A stretch of 30,624 bases of DNA, from positions 1-30,624 of the forward strand of contig JBQLZO010000090.1 of NCBI GenBank assembly GCA_052168315.1. Reading direction: 5' to 3'. A program made the position numbers and the translations under genes. Of the stretch, positions 8,740 through 16,535 are shown piece after piece; the stretch's first letter is position 1; every line of letters begins with the position of its first letter. The DNA is from JBQLZO01 sp052168315 (lineage in GTDB: Bacteria > Planctomycetota > Phycisphaerae > Phycisphaerales > UBA1924). Under the pieces are notes generated by a model. That model saw only the letters and a program-made list of their open reading frames with translations, did no database searches and had not been told where the DNA came from.

Positions 8740-9536
8740 CACCCCTCGCCGCACGCCAGCCGGGCCGCCTCCATCGAGCGATGCAGCACCTCCCGGTAGT
8801 GCGAAAGCCGGATCGCATCATCGTTCAACGGCCCGCCGAAGGTCCGATTCGGATCGTTGTAAATCAACCGCACCGGGATCTCCCTGATCCGAAGCCCGCA
8901 CGCCACCGCCTGCGCCCAGAACTGCATCGGGAACGCGTACCCCGTCTCCGTCAGCTCCAGCTCCCGGATCGCCGACACCCGGTACGCCTTGAACCCGCAG
9001 AACGCATCCGTGATGTTCAGCCCCAGGCACTCGTTGATCTCACCGGTGATCGTCGCGTTGATCGCACGCCGGTTCGCCGGCGGCGCATCCTGCCGCTCGC
9101 TCGAGGGCATGTACCGCGAACCCGAGATGATGTCCGCAGGCTCATCCCGATCCGCCCGCTCGATCGCCTCCACGAACCGCGGGATCGCCTCCGGCTCGTG
9201 CTGCTCATCGCAGTCCATCGTGATCACCCAGTCGTACCCATCCACACCCGCCCACCGGAACGCATCCAGCAGCGAACGCCCGTACCCACGGTTCTCCGCG
9301 TGACGGATCACCTCGACGGGAAACTTCGGGAGCATGCACGGCGTCGAATCCGAAGACCCATCATCGATCACCAGCACACTGGGCGTGTGCCGGAGCACCC
9401 GCTCCAGAACACGCTCTACATACTTCTCCTCATTGAAAGTCGGGATCGCCACCAGCACCCGGGCCGCGCCCGCCGCGCGCTCCGGACGCGCCGAGGCGCA
9501 GCAACAACAGGAACGATCATCGGGTCTGCCGGTCAT
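8739..9536 (-). CDS. Family 2 glycosyltransferase (dolichol/polyprenyl-phosphate sugar synthase-like)
   Basis: A 265-aa GT-A fold glycosyltransferase. VLVAIPTFNEEKYVERVL starts near residue 27, VLVIDDGSSDST follows with DDGSSD at 58-63, and TMDCDEQHEP at 106-115 supplies the DxD-like metal and nucleotide-sugar site. IISGSRYMP, NATITGEINECLGLNITDAFCGFKAYR and GLRIREIPVRLIYNDPNRTFGG are typical of polyprenyl-phosphate hexose synthases, but there are no C-terminal membrane helices. It likely moves a sugar from a nucleotide donor to a lipid or glycan acceptor. Four consecutive cysteines at 10-13 are odd. GGAGG six bases upstream fixes the start at 9536. It is translationally coupled to the TGHQ protein downstream, suggesting a shared process. 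Confidence 0.92.
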   Translation of the reverse strand: MTGRPDDRSCCCCASARPERAAGAARVLVAIPTFNEEKYVERVLERVLRHTPSVLVIDDGSSDSTPCMLPKFPVEVIRHAENRGYGRSLLDAFRWAGVDGYDWVITMDCDEQHEPEAIPRFVEAIERADRDEPADIISGSRYMPSSERQDAPPANRRAINATITGEINECLGLNITDAFCGFKAYRVSAIRELELTETGYAFPMQFWAQAVACGLRIREIPVRLIYNDPNRTFGGPLNDDAIRLSHYREVLHRSMEAARLACGEG

Positions 9537-9696
9537 GGATCCTCCGCCGGAGTCTAGGGGCGTGCGAGCCAACCACCCGACCCGCCCGTTCATTCCCCGC
9601 CCATCAGATGCCCGCCGCCCCACCGTCCGCCCCATCCCTCACCCCGCCGCACGCCGGGCGGGCCGGCATCGCGTCCCCTCGCCCCCGCCCCCAATC

Positions 9697-10314
9697 TCAC
9701 TTCCGCCCGCCATAGCTCGTCATCAGGTTCCGGTAGGTCGGCAGGTGCTTCGCGAACAGCGCCCCCAAACCCTCCACATCGTTCCGCCAGTCCCGGTGCA
9801 GCTCGCACGCGACCCCGAACCAGGTCATCAGCTGCACCCCCGCCGCCTGCATCCGCATCCACGCCGCATCGCGCGTCGTCTTGTTGAAAGTCCCCGACGC
9901 ATCCGTGACCACGAACACCTCGTACCCCGCCTCGATCGCCGACAGCGCCGGGAACGCCACGCACACCTCCGTGACCACCCCCGCGATGATCAGCTGCTTC
10001 TTCCCCGTCGCCTTCACCGCCTTCAGAAAGTCCGGATTGTCCCACGCGTTGATGTCCCCCGGCCGAGCGATGTACGGCGCATCCGGAAACAACTCCTTCA
10101 GCTCCGGGATCAGAGGCCCGTTCGGCCCGTTCTCAAAGCTCGTCGTCAGGATCGTCGGCAACCCGAAGTACATCGCGCTGTCGCCCAGCGCCAGCACGCA
10201 GTTCGTGAAATCATCGGGCGAGAAATCCTGCACAAGGTTGCACAGCCCGGACTGATGGTCCACCAGCAGCACAGCCGCATCGTTCTTGTCGAGCCTGCGA
10301 TACTTGAACGCCAT
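9697..10314 (-). CDS. ycaC: YcaC-like cysteine hydrolase (isochorismatase superfamily)
   Basis: A 205-aa cysteine hydrolase. The catalytic Asp is D19 in LLVDHQSGL and the nucleophile is C118 in GVVTEVCVAFPALSAIEAGYEV, both at the positions known for E. coli YcaC. LGLPTILTTSFENGPNGPL, IARPGDINAWDNPDF and QLMTWFGVACELHRDWRND also follow YcaC closely, as far as I recall that sequence. Physiological substrate of this family is not established. AAGGAG nine bases before the ATG at 10314 fixes the start. It stands alone, with 160 bp to the glycosyltransferase and 108 bp to the membrane protein. The unusually close match to a proteobacterial subfamily could reflect transfer or strong conservation. 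Confidence 0.95.
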   Translation of the reverse strand: MAFKYRRLDKNDAAVLLVDHQSGLCNLVQDFSPDDFTNCVLALGDSAMYFGLPTILTTSFENGPNGPLIPELKELFPDAPYIARPGDINAWDNPDFLKAVKATGKKQLIIAGVVTEVCVAFPALSAIEAGYEVFVVTDASGTFNKTTRDAAWMRMQAAGVQLMTWFGVACELHRDWRNDVEGLGALFAKHLPTYRNLMTSYGGRK

Positions 10315-10422
10315 GGGATGATCTCCTTGGAAAGGGTCAAAGGACGAGCCAGCGGAGTGTACCCGGCCTCTCCTCCGACCCACTCGCCCCGGGAATGTCA
10401 GGCATTTACTACGCCATTTCCC

Positions 10423-10896
10423 TCAGTGATCGAAGTCCGCCTCCACCGGCTCGCCATCCGCGAAGCGAACCGTGACGGTGGCATCGGGGTCAAGATCGCA
10501 CCCAAGGCGAAGCGAGTAGTCATCCGTCCCCCGCCACTCGATCCCCTCAAGCACATACGGAAGCTCAGAATCGATCCGCTCGCGCTCGAGCACCGGACGC
10601 GAGGCATTGATCAACTCCTCACGCAGGTCGATGATCGCGAGAATCCGCGCAACGATCGCATCGCCGGGCGGCTCGCCCCTCATCGCGATGATGATCTCGA
10701 TGCCACGGACCTCGCCAACCCACTCGCCGGGCCGCTCCCGCGTCAACGGACCAAGCCCCGGAACCTCGACCGTGATCCGCTGCGCCAGGTCCGCGCGATG
10801 CCGGCGCTGCGCCCGCCTGAAACGCACCACGAACTGAATCGCCAGCACGATCGCGACCAGCGACGCGATGATGGTGTACGCCATCAGCACCGGCAT
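10423..10896 (-). CDS. Small membrane-anchored protein of unknown function
   Basis: A 157-aa protein with one N-terminal membrane segment (YTIIASLVAIVLAIQFVV, about residues 7-24) followed by a basic stretch (RFRRAQRRHR), giving a likely N-out/C-in topology. The remaining 115 residues form a soluble alpha/beta-looking domain: LGPLTRERPGEWVGEVRGIEIIIAMRG, a helix ARILAIIDLREELINASRPVLERERI, then DDYSLRLGCDLDPDATVTVRF. The pattern is vaguely like DUF2262/DUF6985-type domains, but I do not claim membership. GGAGG occurs twice just before the ATG. It starts 38 bp after the end of the SpoIID-like gene and may be its operon partner. Confidence 0.75.
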   Translation of the reverse strand: MPVLMAYTIIASLVAIVLAIQFVVRFRRAQRRHRADLAQRITVEVPGLGPLTRERPGEWVGEVRGIEIIIAMRGEPPGDAIVARILAIIDLREELINASRPVLERERIDSELPYVLEGIEWRGTDDYSLRLGCDLDPDATVTVRFADGEPVEADFDH

Positions 10897-10934
10897 GCCT
10901 CCATCGCCTCCGAACCGCCGATGCGATCACCACC

Positions 10935-12371
10935 TCACCGCACCGTCCCCGCCGGAAAGTTCGCCGCCGGCGCGAACCCCGGGCGGTCGCTGTCCCGCCC
11001 ATAGAACGGCGACACCTGGGCCGTCGGGTAGTACTCCCGAAGGATCCGCTGCCACCCCAGCCCGCGCCGCGCCATCCCCTCCGCCCCGTACTGGCACAGA
11101 CCCACCCCGTGCCCGAACCCCCGCCCGCTCAGCGTCACCGTCTCACCGCGGATCGTCGCCTCAAGATCGCTCGCAGGCACTCGCTCACGCCGCAGCCGCT
11201 CCCCGCTGAGCCCGAAGTTCGCCGCCTGCCGGAAGTGCTCGGCCGTCAGCGTGAACGACTTGCCCGACTCATCCGCGATCGTGAAACGCTTCGGACGACC
11301 GTTCCCCGTCCGCTCGCCCACCGAGATCGCCCTGATCGCTCCCACATTCTTCACCGAGAACCCGTGCCGCTCGCCATACGAACGCAGCGCATCGCGCAGC
11401 GCCGCCCGCGTCCGCGTCACCGTCCACCGGTGCAGCGGCGATGCCCCGCAGTCCGAGCACGCCGCCCCCGCGTTGATCGCCGGCGCCAGGTTCATCGCCC
11501 ACTCGCCCCGCGTCGGCCAGATCTCCCGCGCATCCTGCTGCCGCCCCCCGCAGGTCGAACTGTAATACGCCCGCACCAGCGCCCCGCGCTCCACCAGCAC
11601 CAGCCCGCCCGTCTCCCGCACCGCCTGCCGCGCCCGATCGTGCGTCTCGGCACCCGCGTACGCCTGGCTCCGCGTGTCCGACTCCACATCAAAGTGCGAG
11701 CCCGCACCCAGCCGACGCTGACGCTCCTGCAGCGCGTACGACCGAGCCGCCACCGCCTGCGCCTTCTTCGCCTCCAGCGACCAGTCCCAAGGCAGCTCCG
11801 CCGCCAGCACGCCCGCCAGGTAGGTCTCCGTCCCCACATGCTCGATCACATCGAACACACCCTCGGACACCTCATCCCGTGGCACCAGCACGATCCGACC
11901 CGGCACCTCCCACCCCGTCCCATCGTCCAGCCCCAGCCGCATCCCCTGCCCCCCCATCCGCCGCAGCTCGATCGGAAACCGCGAACCCTCCAGCATCGGG
12001 AACAGCTCCCGCTCGCCGTTCTGACGCAGCAGCCACCATCCCTCGCTCCCCCGCGTGACCACCGTCGGAAGCACCACCGTCGTGCTCGGCGACACGCCCC
12101 CGAAACGACCCACCCACGCCGTCCCCGTCCCCTCGATCGCCACCGACGCCTGCTCGCTCGCAAGCCGCACCCGCATCTCCGGCTCGCTCTCCAGCAGCGC
12201 CGGAGCGCCAACCGGCGGCGGCGCCTGCCCCGGAAGATTCGAACGCACCCACCCGCACGATGGCGCGGTCAGACCCACCACCAGCAACGCCGACAGCGCA
12301 ACCAGCAACTCCACGCGGATCGCCGCGTGCCGGACCCGTTCCCAAACCAATCCGCCGACCGTTGGATGCAT
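10935..12371 (-). CDS. SpoIID/LytB-domain exported protein
   Basis: A 478-aa protein with an N-terminal hydrophobic signal (VELLVALSALLVVGLTAPSC; an imperfect lipobox), then a SpoIID/LytB domain. From about 178: GTETYLAGVLAAELPWDWSLEAKKAQAVAARSYAL, FDVESDTRSQAYAG, YYSSTCGG, and near 415 GRGFGHGVGLCQYGAEGMA. In Bacillus, SpoIID is a lytic transglycosylase that acts on denuded glycan during engulfment and LytB modifies amidase activity; in non-sporulating didermic bacteria such proteins are taken to be septal or wall glycan-processing enzymes. The ATG at 12371 precedes the signal directly; an in-frame ATG at 12458 would add 29 residues ahead of it and overlap the repeat cluster, so is less likely. 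No strong ribosome site is seen. Confidence 0.9.
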   Translation of the reverse strand: MHPTVGGLVWERVRHAAIRVELLVALSALLVVGLTAPSCGWVRSNLPGQAPPPVGAPALLESEPEMRVRLASEQASVAIEGTGTAWVGRFGGVSPSTTVVLPTVVTRGSEGWWLLRQNGERELFPMLEGSRFPIELRRMGGQGMRLGLDDGTGWEVPGRIVLVPRDEVSEGVFDVIEHVGTETYLAGVLAAELPWDWSLEAKKAQAVAARSYALQERQRRLGAGSHFDVESDTRSQAYAGAETHDRARQAVRETGGLVLVERGALVRAYYSSTCGGRQQDAREIWPTRGEWAMNLAPAINAGAACSDCGASPLHRWTVTRTRAALRDALRSYGERHGFSVKNVGAIRAISVGERTGNGRPKRFTIADESGKSFTLTAEHFRQAANFGLSGERLRRERVPASDLEATIRGETVTLSGRGFGHGVGLCQYGAEGMARRGLGWQRILREYYPTAQVSPFYGRDSDRPGFAPAANFPAGTVR

Positions 12372-12422
12372 CGTCAGATGATCGTCCAGATGAATCGGAT
12401 GCGCCCACCGAATAGGGGAGAA

Positions 12423-12606
12423 GCAGGCATCAACAGGCAGGCATCCGGGAGCCGGCATCAGGCATCAGGACAGAATCCCCAAACCGCCACCGCCCCAAAA
12501 CGCCGAACCCGACGCACACGCAGTTCAGGCCCCCTCTTCACTGGTGCCTGATGCCCGGTGCCTGATGCCTCTCTTCCCTGTTGCCGGATCCCTGATCCCG
12601 GATGCC
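12423..12606. repeat. Cluster of inverted GGCATCAGG / CCTGATGCC repeats
   Basis: In the 250-bp gap upstream of the SpoIID-like gene, GGCATCAGG occurs at 12454-12462 and 12461-12469, and its reverse complement CCTGATGCC at 12547-12555 and 12561-12569. Degenerate copies flank them (GGCATCAAC, GGCATCCGG on the left; CCTGATCCCGGATGCC on the right). The two arms could pair across a 77-nt loop. The arrangement suggests an interspersed palindromic element rather than a coding sequence. No T-run follows, so simple termination is not indicated. Confidence 0.6.
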
Positions 12607-12621
12607 CTCTTCTCCCGTCCC

Positions 12622-13563
12622 TCACTCCCCACCCTCAATTTTCCTCAACTCCAACCCATACTCGTTCAGCTTCGCCTTCACCTCGTCCATCGAGGTCGAG
12701 CCGAAGTTCTTCACGCCCATCAGCTCCGCCTCGGTCCGGGCCGCCAGGTCGCCCAGCGTTTGAAGACCCAGCACCTGCAGCGCCTTCCGCGCACGCACCG
12801 AGAGCCCGAGGTCCGACACCGGCTTCGCCAGCGCCGCCTCCTTGCCAGAGCCCCGCAGCGAGTCGTAGACCTCCTTGCGGATCCGCCGGTGCTGCTCCTC
12901 GAGCCCCTGCCCAAGACGCAGCCCCTTGTTCGAGAGCATCTGCTTGATCTCGACCAGCGAGGCCTCGCCGAAGTTCTTGTACCCCATCAGCTCCGCCTCG
13001 GTCACCCGAAGCAGATCCCCCAGCGTCCGGATGCTCATCCGCTTCAGGCAGTTCCGCGCCCGCACCGACAGCTCGAAGTCCGTCACCGGCGTGTCCAGCA
13101 GCGCGTTCCGCTTCGCGATGTCGCGGTCCTGCTCCTCGTCGATGTACATCTCGCGTGATGCCTGCACATCCTTCATGAACAGCCGCGCCCGCTCGTGGTT
13201 CGGGTTCGTGTCCAGAACCTGCCGCAGGCACTTCTCCGAGCGGATGTAGTCGCCCCGATCCTCGTACAGCACCGCGAGATTGATCAGCGCGTTGATCGGC
13301 GCCGGCTTCGTCTCGCACACGCGCTCGTACAGGACGATCGATTCCTGCTCCTCGCCCACCAGGTCCAGCCGGTACGCCAGCTCGAACAAAACCGCCCCGT
13401 TGGACGGATCGGCCTGCAGGGCCCGGCGCAGCGCCGCGATCCCCTCGCCCGTCCGACCGTCGGCGAACGCCGCGTGCGCCGCCGCACGCTCCTTCGTCGC
13501 CGTCGCCGAATCCCCGGCCGCCTCTTCCATACCGATCAGAACATCCATCGGGTCGTGCGGCAT
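12622..13563 (-). CDS. TPR protein with two RNA polymerase alpha-CTD-like domains
   Basis: A 313-aa soluble protein. Residues about 25-140 are tetratricopeptide-like helices (TGEGIAALRRALQADPSNGAVLFELAYRL; SIVLYERV; PINALINLAVLYEDRGDY; SEKCLRQVLDTNPNHERARL). Two domains matching the RNA polymerase alpha subunit C-terminal domain follow, at about 158-219 and 247-308. In the first, residues equivalent to E. coli R265, N268, C269, S299 and E302 are kept (R168, N171, C172, S202, E205), while K298 is Ala201. In the second R257, S291 and E294 are kept but N268 and C269 equivalents are Lys and Ala. It may bind DNA or RNA polymerase as a regulator; this is inference. AAGGAG eight bases before the ATG supports the start. 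Confidence 0.9.
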   Translation of the reverse strand: MPHDPMDVLIGMEEAAGDSATATKERAAAHAAFADGRTGEGIAALRRALQADPSNGAVLFELAYRLDLVGEEQESIVLYERVCETKPAPINALINLAVLYEDRGDYIRSEKCLRQVLDTNPNHERARLFMKDVQASREMYIDEEQDRDIAKRNALLDTPVTDFELSVRARNCLKRMSIRTLGDLLRVTEAELMGYKNFGEASLVEIKQMLSNKGLRLGQGLEEQHRRIRKEVYDSLRGSGKEAALAKPVSDLGLSVRARKALQVLGLQTLGDLAARTEAELMGVKNFGSTSMDEVKAKLNEYGLELRKIEGGE

Positions 13564-13751
13564 CCCGCGCTCCTTCTGCCTGCTGGTCAATCCGCTTCAA
13601 GGCCCCGGCGAACCCCGCCACGCCCGCGCACGGGCGATCCCTCGCAGGATCCCGGACGACAAGGATAGGCCAAACCCCAACCCCACTCCACCGCCCCCCA
13701 TCCGCCCCCACGCCGGCACCCGGGCACCGCGGCGACGCCAATCCCCCACCC

Positions 13752-15440
13752 TCACGAACGATCGCCACGCTCCGGCGACGCCAGCATCCCCGCCAGCCCA
13801 TCCGGCGTCTGCCCGCACTCTTCCATCGGAGCGTCCGGCTCCGCGCGATCGCCCCCCGCCCCATGCACCGCCACCGGCGCCCCCGCCGCCTCCTCGTGCA
13901 CCACCTCGATCCGCTTCCACGCGCCCGAACGCCAACGCCACGCCAGCGCCAGCGACAGCGTGATGATAAACATCGCCGCGCCGGACCACGGCCCCAGCGA
14001 GCCCCACTCCGGGAACAGCAGCGTCACCGCCAGCCCGCCGCCGATGATCCACACCCACGACAGCACCGCCGTCACGATCCCCGGCCACACCGTGTCCCCC
14101 GCCCCGCGCAACGCCCCCACCAGCGTGATCGCCAGCGCATCGAACAACTGGAACGCCGCCGCCACGATCAGCACACCCCCGCCGATCCGGATCACCTCGC
14201 GCACATGCGCATCCAGCTCCGGCGTCTGCTCCTTGTTCATTAGGTGCGCGAACACGCCCACCAGCTCATGCCGGAACAGCACCATCGCCAGCGCGCACAC
14301 ACCCATGTACGCCATCGCCATCTTCAGCCCCAGCTTCATCCGGTCCGTCGCCAGGTCCGCCCGCCCCGCGCCCACCACGCGCCCCACCACCGCCGTCACC
14401 GCCATCGACAGACCCACCGCCGGCATGAACGCGATGTGCATGTACCGCAGCGTGATCCACCCCGCGTCGTTATGCGCCACACCAAACTTCGCCACCAGGA
14501 TCGTCATGAACACCCACCAGCAGAACAGCTCGTTCCCGAACATCAGCCCCGCCGGCCAGCCAAGACGCAGGATGTCACGGCAGTGCGCCCACGAGAACCG
14601 CCAACGCTCCCGCGTGCCAAGCTCCTCAGCGAACCTCCGCCCCACGAAGACCCACATCAGGATCCCAAGCTCGATCGCCGACCCCACCACCGTCCCCAGC
14701 GCGGCGCCGGCAACCCCCATCGCCGGGAAGCCCCAGAGACCCAGCACCAGCGCGAACGACACCGGCACATTCACCGCGTTGGCCACCAGCGCCGAGATCA
14801 TCACCCACTTCGCCCGGTGCACGCCGTAGAAGTAGTGCGACAGCCCACGGGCCCCGAGCGTCAGCCCCATCCCGTACATCGCGATCCGCCCGTACTCCAC
14901 CGCCATCGCGTTCACATCCGGGTCAACCTCAACCCCCAGCAGACCCCGCGCGCCCGCGAAGATCGACGGCAGCATCACCGCGCACGGCACAATGACCGCC
15001 GCCCAGTAGATCAGCACCATCCAAAGACCGTTCCACGCGTAGGCAGCGCCCTCGCGCACCCGCCCCGCGCCCAGGTTCTGGCTCGCGTAGGTGTTCACCA
15101 GCCCCAGCACGCCGAACAGCGCGCTCGACAGCACGAACGCCGTGATCCCGCCGTTCCCCACCGCCGCCACCGCCCCGGGACCCAGCTGCGCCGCGATCAG
15201 CATGTCCACGAACTGCATGATCGTGTACGACACCATCGTCACCACCGCCGGACCCGCGATCGACAGCAGCTCCACCACCGGCGGCTTCTCGGACAGGTTC
15301 GGATGACCGGGCATCCCACGGATCCCGCCCGGCTCGGTCGGAGGAACATCCCGCTCCGCCGTCGCCGCGGAGCCGGTGAGCGCCGAGGCGCGTGCATCGC
15401 CCTCCGCCGCCGTGTTCAGCGATTCCTCATCCCGTGACAT
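13752..15440 (-). CDS. MATE-family multidrug/cation efflux transporter
   Basis: A 562-aa integral membrane protein with about twelve hydrophobic segments and the MATE signature pieces: GPAVVTMVSYTIMQFVDMLIAAQLGPGAVAAVGN in the first repeat, LVNTYASQNLGAGR, YFYGVHRAKWVMISALVANAVNVPVSFALV, then in the second repeat FGNELFCWW, MPAVGLSMAVTAVVGRVVGAGR and LFDALAITLVGALRGAGDTVWPG. Such proteins expel drugs, metabolites or lipids using Na+ or H+ gradients; the substrate here is unknown. About 65 polar residues precede the first membrane segment and 50 follow the last. GAGAGG lies about 8 nt upstream of the ATG at 15440. A G-quadruplex-forming element sits 114 bp upstream. Confidence 0.94.
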   Translation of the reverse strand: MSRDEESLNTAAEGDARASALTGSAATAERDVPPTEPGGIRGMPGHPNLSEKPPVVELLSIAGPAVVTMVSYTIMQFVDMLIAAQLGPGAVAAVGNGGITAFVLSSALFGVLGLVNTYASQNLGAGRVREGAAYAWNGLWMVLIYWAAVIVPCAVMLPSIFAGARGLLGVEVDPDVNAMAVEYGRIAMYGMGLTLGARGLSHYFYGVHRAKWVMISALVANAVNVPVSFALVLGLWGFPAMGVAGAALGTVVGSAIELGILMWVFVGRRFAEELGTRERWRFSWAHCRDILRLGWPAGLMFGNELFCWWVFMTILVAKFGVAHNDAGWITLRYMHIAFMPAVGLSMAVTAVVGRVVGAGRADLATDRMKLGLKMAMAYMGVCALAMVLFRHELVGVFAHLMNKEQTPELDAHVREVIRIGGGVLIVAAAFQLFDALAITLVGALRGAGDTVWPGIVTAVLSWVWIIGGGLAVTLLFPEWGSLGPWSGAAMFIITLSLALAWRWRSGAWKRIEVVHEEAAGAPVAVHGAGGDRAEPDAPMEECGQTPDGLAGMLASPERGDRS

Positions 15441-15839
15441 CCGTTGGCCTCTCGCTCTTCCCGCGCTCCCGCCCGCTCGGGCGAGCCGCCGCCGCACGCC
15501 CGCCTTCCCGCCGATCAACACGCCGCACCACCCGCCGCTCAATCCCGCGCGGGCGGGGGAAGTGGGGAAGTGGGGATAGGGGGGTGGTGGGGGCGATCCA
15601 CTCCGCAGAACCGGGCGCGGCCCGGAGCCTACGCCCCAAACCACGACGAATCACCACCCTCACACCAATCAACCGCAATCTTCACGCCGCGATGCACCCT
15701 CGGGCCATCGGCAGCGCTCGCACCCCGGGCACCCCATGACCGATACCGCTCATGCAACCCGCGGGCAGAACCCGACCACCGCCATCAGCCATATGCCCCC
15801 ACACGCCGACCCAGACGCGGAATCACCCGCCCGATCGCG
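15441..15839. other. Intergenic region upstream of the MATE gene (399 bp)
   Basis: The region lies between the end of the lipoprotein gene (15840) and the start of the MATE gene (15440), both on the minus strand. It holds the G-rich element at 15554-15584 and a compact inverted repeat CCGGGC (15611-15616) / GCCCGG (15620-15625) with a three-base loop. Short open frames here are low-complexity and lack ribosome sites. No clear promoter could be read. Confidence 0.45.
15554..15584 (+). repeat. G-quadruplex-forming element, copy 1
   Basis: The plus strand carries runs of five, four, four and six G separated by AAGT, AAGT and ATA, a textbook intramolecular quadruplex pattern. The 14-mer CGGGGGAAGTGGGG (15554-15567) recurs exactly at 28594-28607, and the match extends to 20 of 21 positions. 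It lies 114 bp upstream of the MATE gene with the G-rich strand as template. Confidence 0.65.
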
Positions 15840-16535
15840 TCACTCCCCGCCCGCGCCACCACCATCGGCCCCATCCCGCGTGCCCGCCTCGGGCGCCGCC
15901 GGGAGCTGCGCGCTCAGGATCGACAGCGTGTCGATCAGAAACCCCACGCCCCGCTCATCCAGCTCCCCCCGGATCCGACCCTCCATGAACGACCGCCCGA
16001 GCCGGTCATCAAACAGGGCGCTCGCCCGTGAGAGCCGCAGATCCGCCTGCGCAAGCCGCCCGCCGAACGATCGACCCCCGCTCCTGCCATCCGGAACGAA
16101 GAACCCCGCGCCCCGGTACACACCCGCCGCATCGCCCGCGAACACATACACCGTCGCGGTCGCGTTCGATGCTGTCGGCTCCACCGGCGTCCGACCCGCC
16201 GAAGGCCGCAGGAACATGTGCACATGAACCACCACGCCCTCGGGCCTGGTCAACTCCGTCCCCAGCCCCATCAACTCTTCCCTCGGAATGTCCGAGACAA
16301 TGAAGTCCGCCGTGTTCCGATCGCCGCTCCGATAGAGCGAAGTCCGCACCGTGGGGCTCAGGACCACCGGCTCGAACTGCGAAGCCACGCTCAGCGTCGA
16401 TCCCCCGCCGAATCCCGGCGCCCCGCACCCTCCCAGCGGCACCATCAGACCCGCCGCTCCCAGCGCCACGCACGCGCACGCCACCCAGCGCCCCACCCCC
16501 ACACGCACCACACGCAGAATCCCGCCCGCGCTCAT
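15840..16535 (-). CDS. Predicted lipoprotein of unknown function (231 aa)
   Basis: The N-terminus has a basic/hydrophobic signal (RVGVGRWVACACVALGAAGLMVP) and lipobox L34-G-G-C37. The mature part looks beta-rich and ordered: TLSVASQFEPVVLSPTVRTSLYRSGDRNTADFIVSDIP, VVVHVHMFLRPSAGRTPVEPTASNATATVYVFAGDAAGVYRGAGFFVPDG, and a helical C-terminus. I do not recognise the family; it is probably a conserved envelope lipoprotein. The ATG at 16535 overlaps the stop of the preceding gene as ATGA, which fixes the start and implies coupled translation with the amidohydrolase-fold protein. Confidence 0.8.
   Translation of the reverse strand: MSAGGILRVVRVGVGRWVACACVALGAAGLMVPLGGCGAPGFGGGSTLSVASQFEPVVLSPTVRTSLYRSGDRNTADFIVSDIPREELMGLGTELTRPEGVVVHVHMFLRPSAGRTPVEPTASNATATVYVFAGDAAGVYRGAGFFVPDGRSGGRSFGGRLAQADLRLSRASALFDDRLGRSFMEGRIRGELDERGVGFLIDTLSILSAQLPAAPEAGTRDGADGGGAGGE

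Noticed and set aside
13621..13636. CGCCCG/CGGGCG hairpin upstream of the alpha-CTD gene
   Set aside because: A 6-bp GC-only stem without a T-run is expected by chance at this GC content, and nothing else supports a function.
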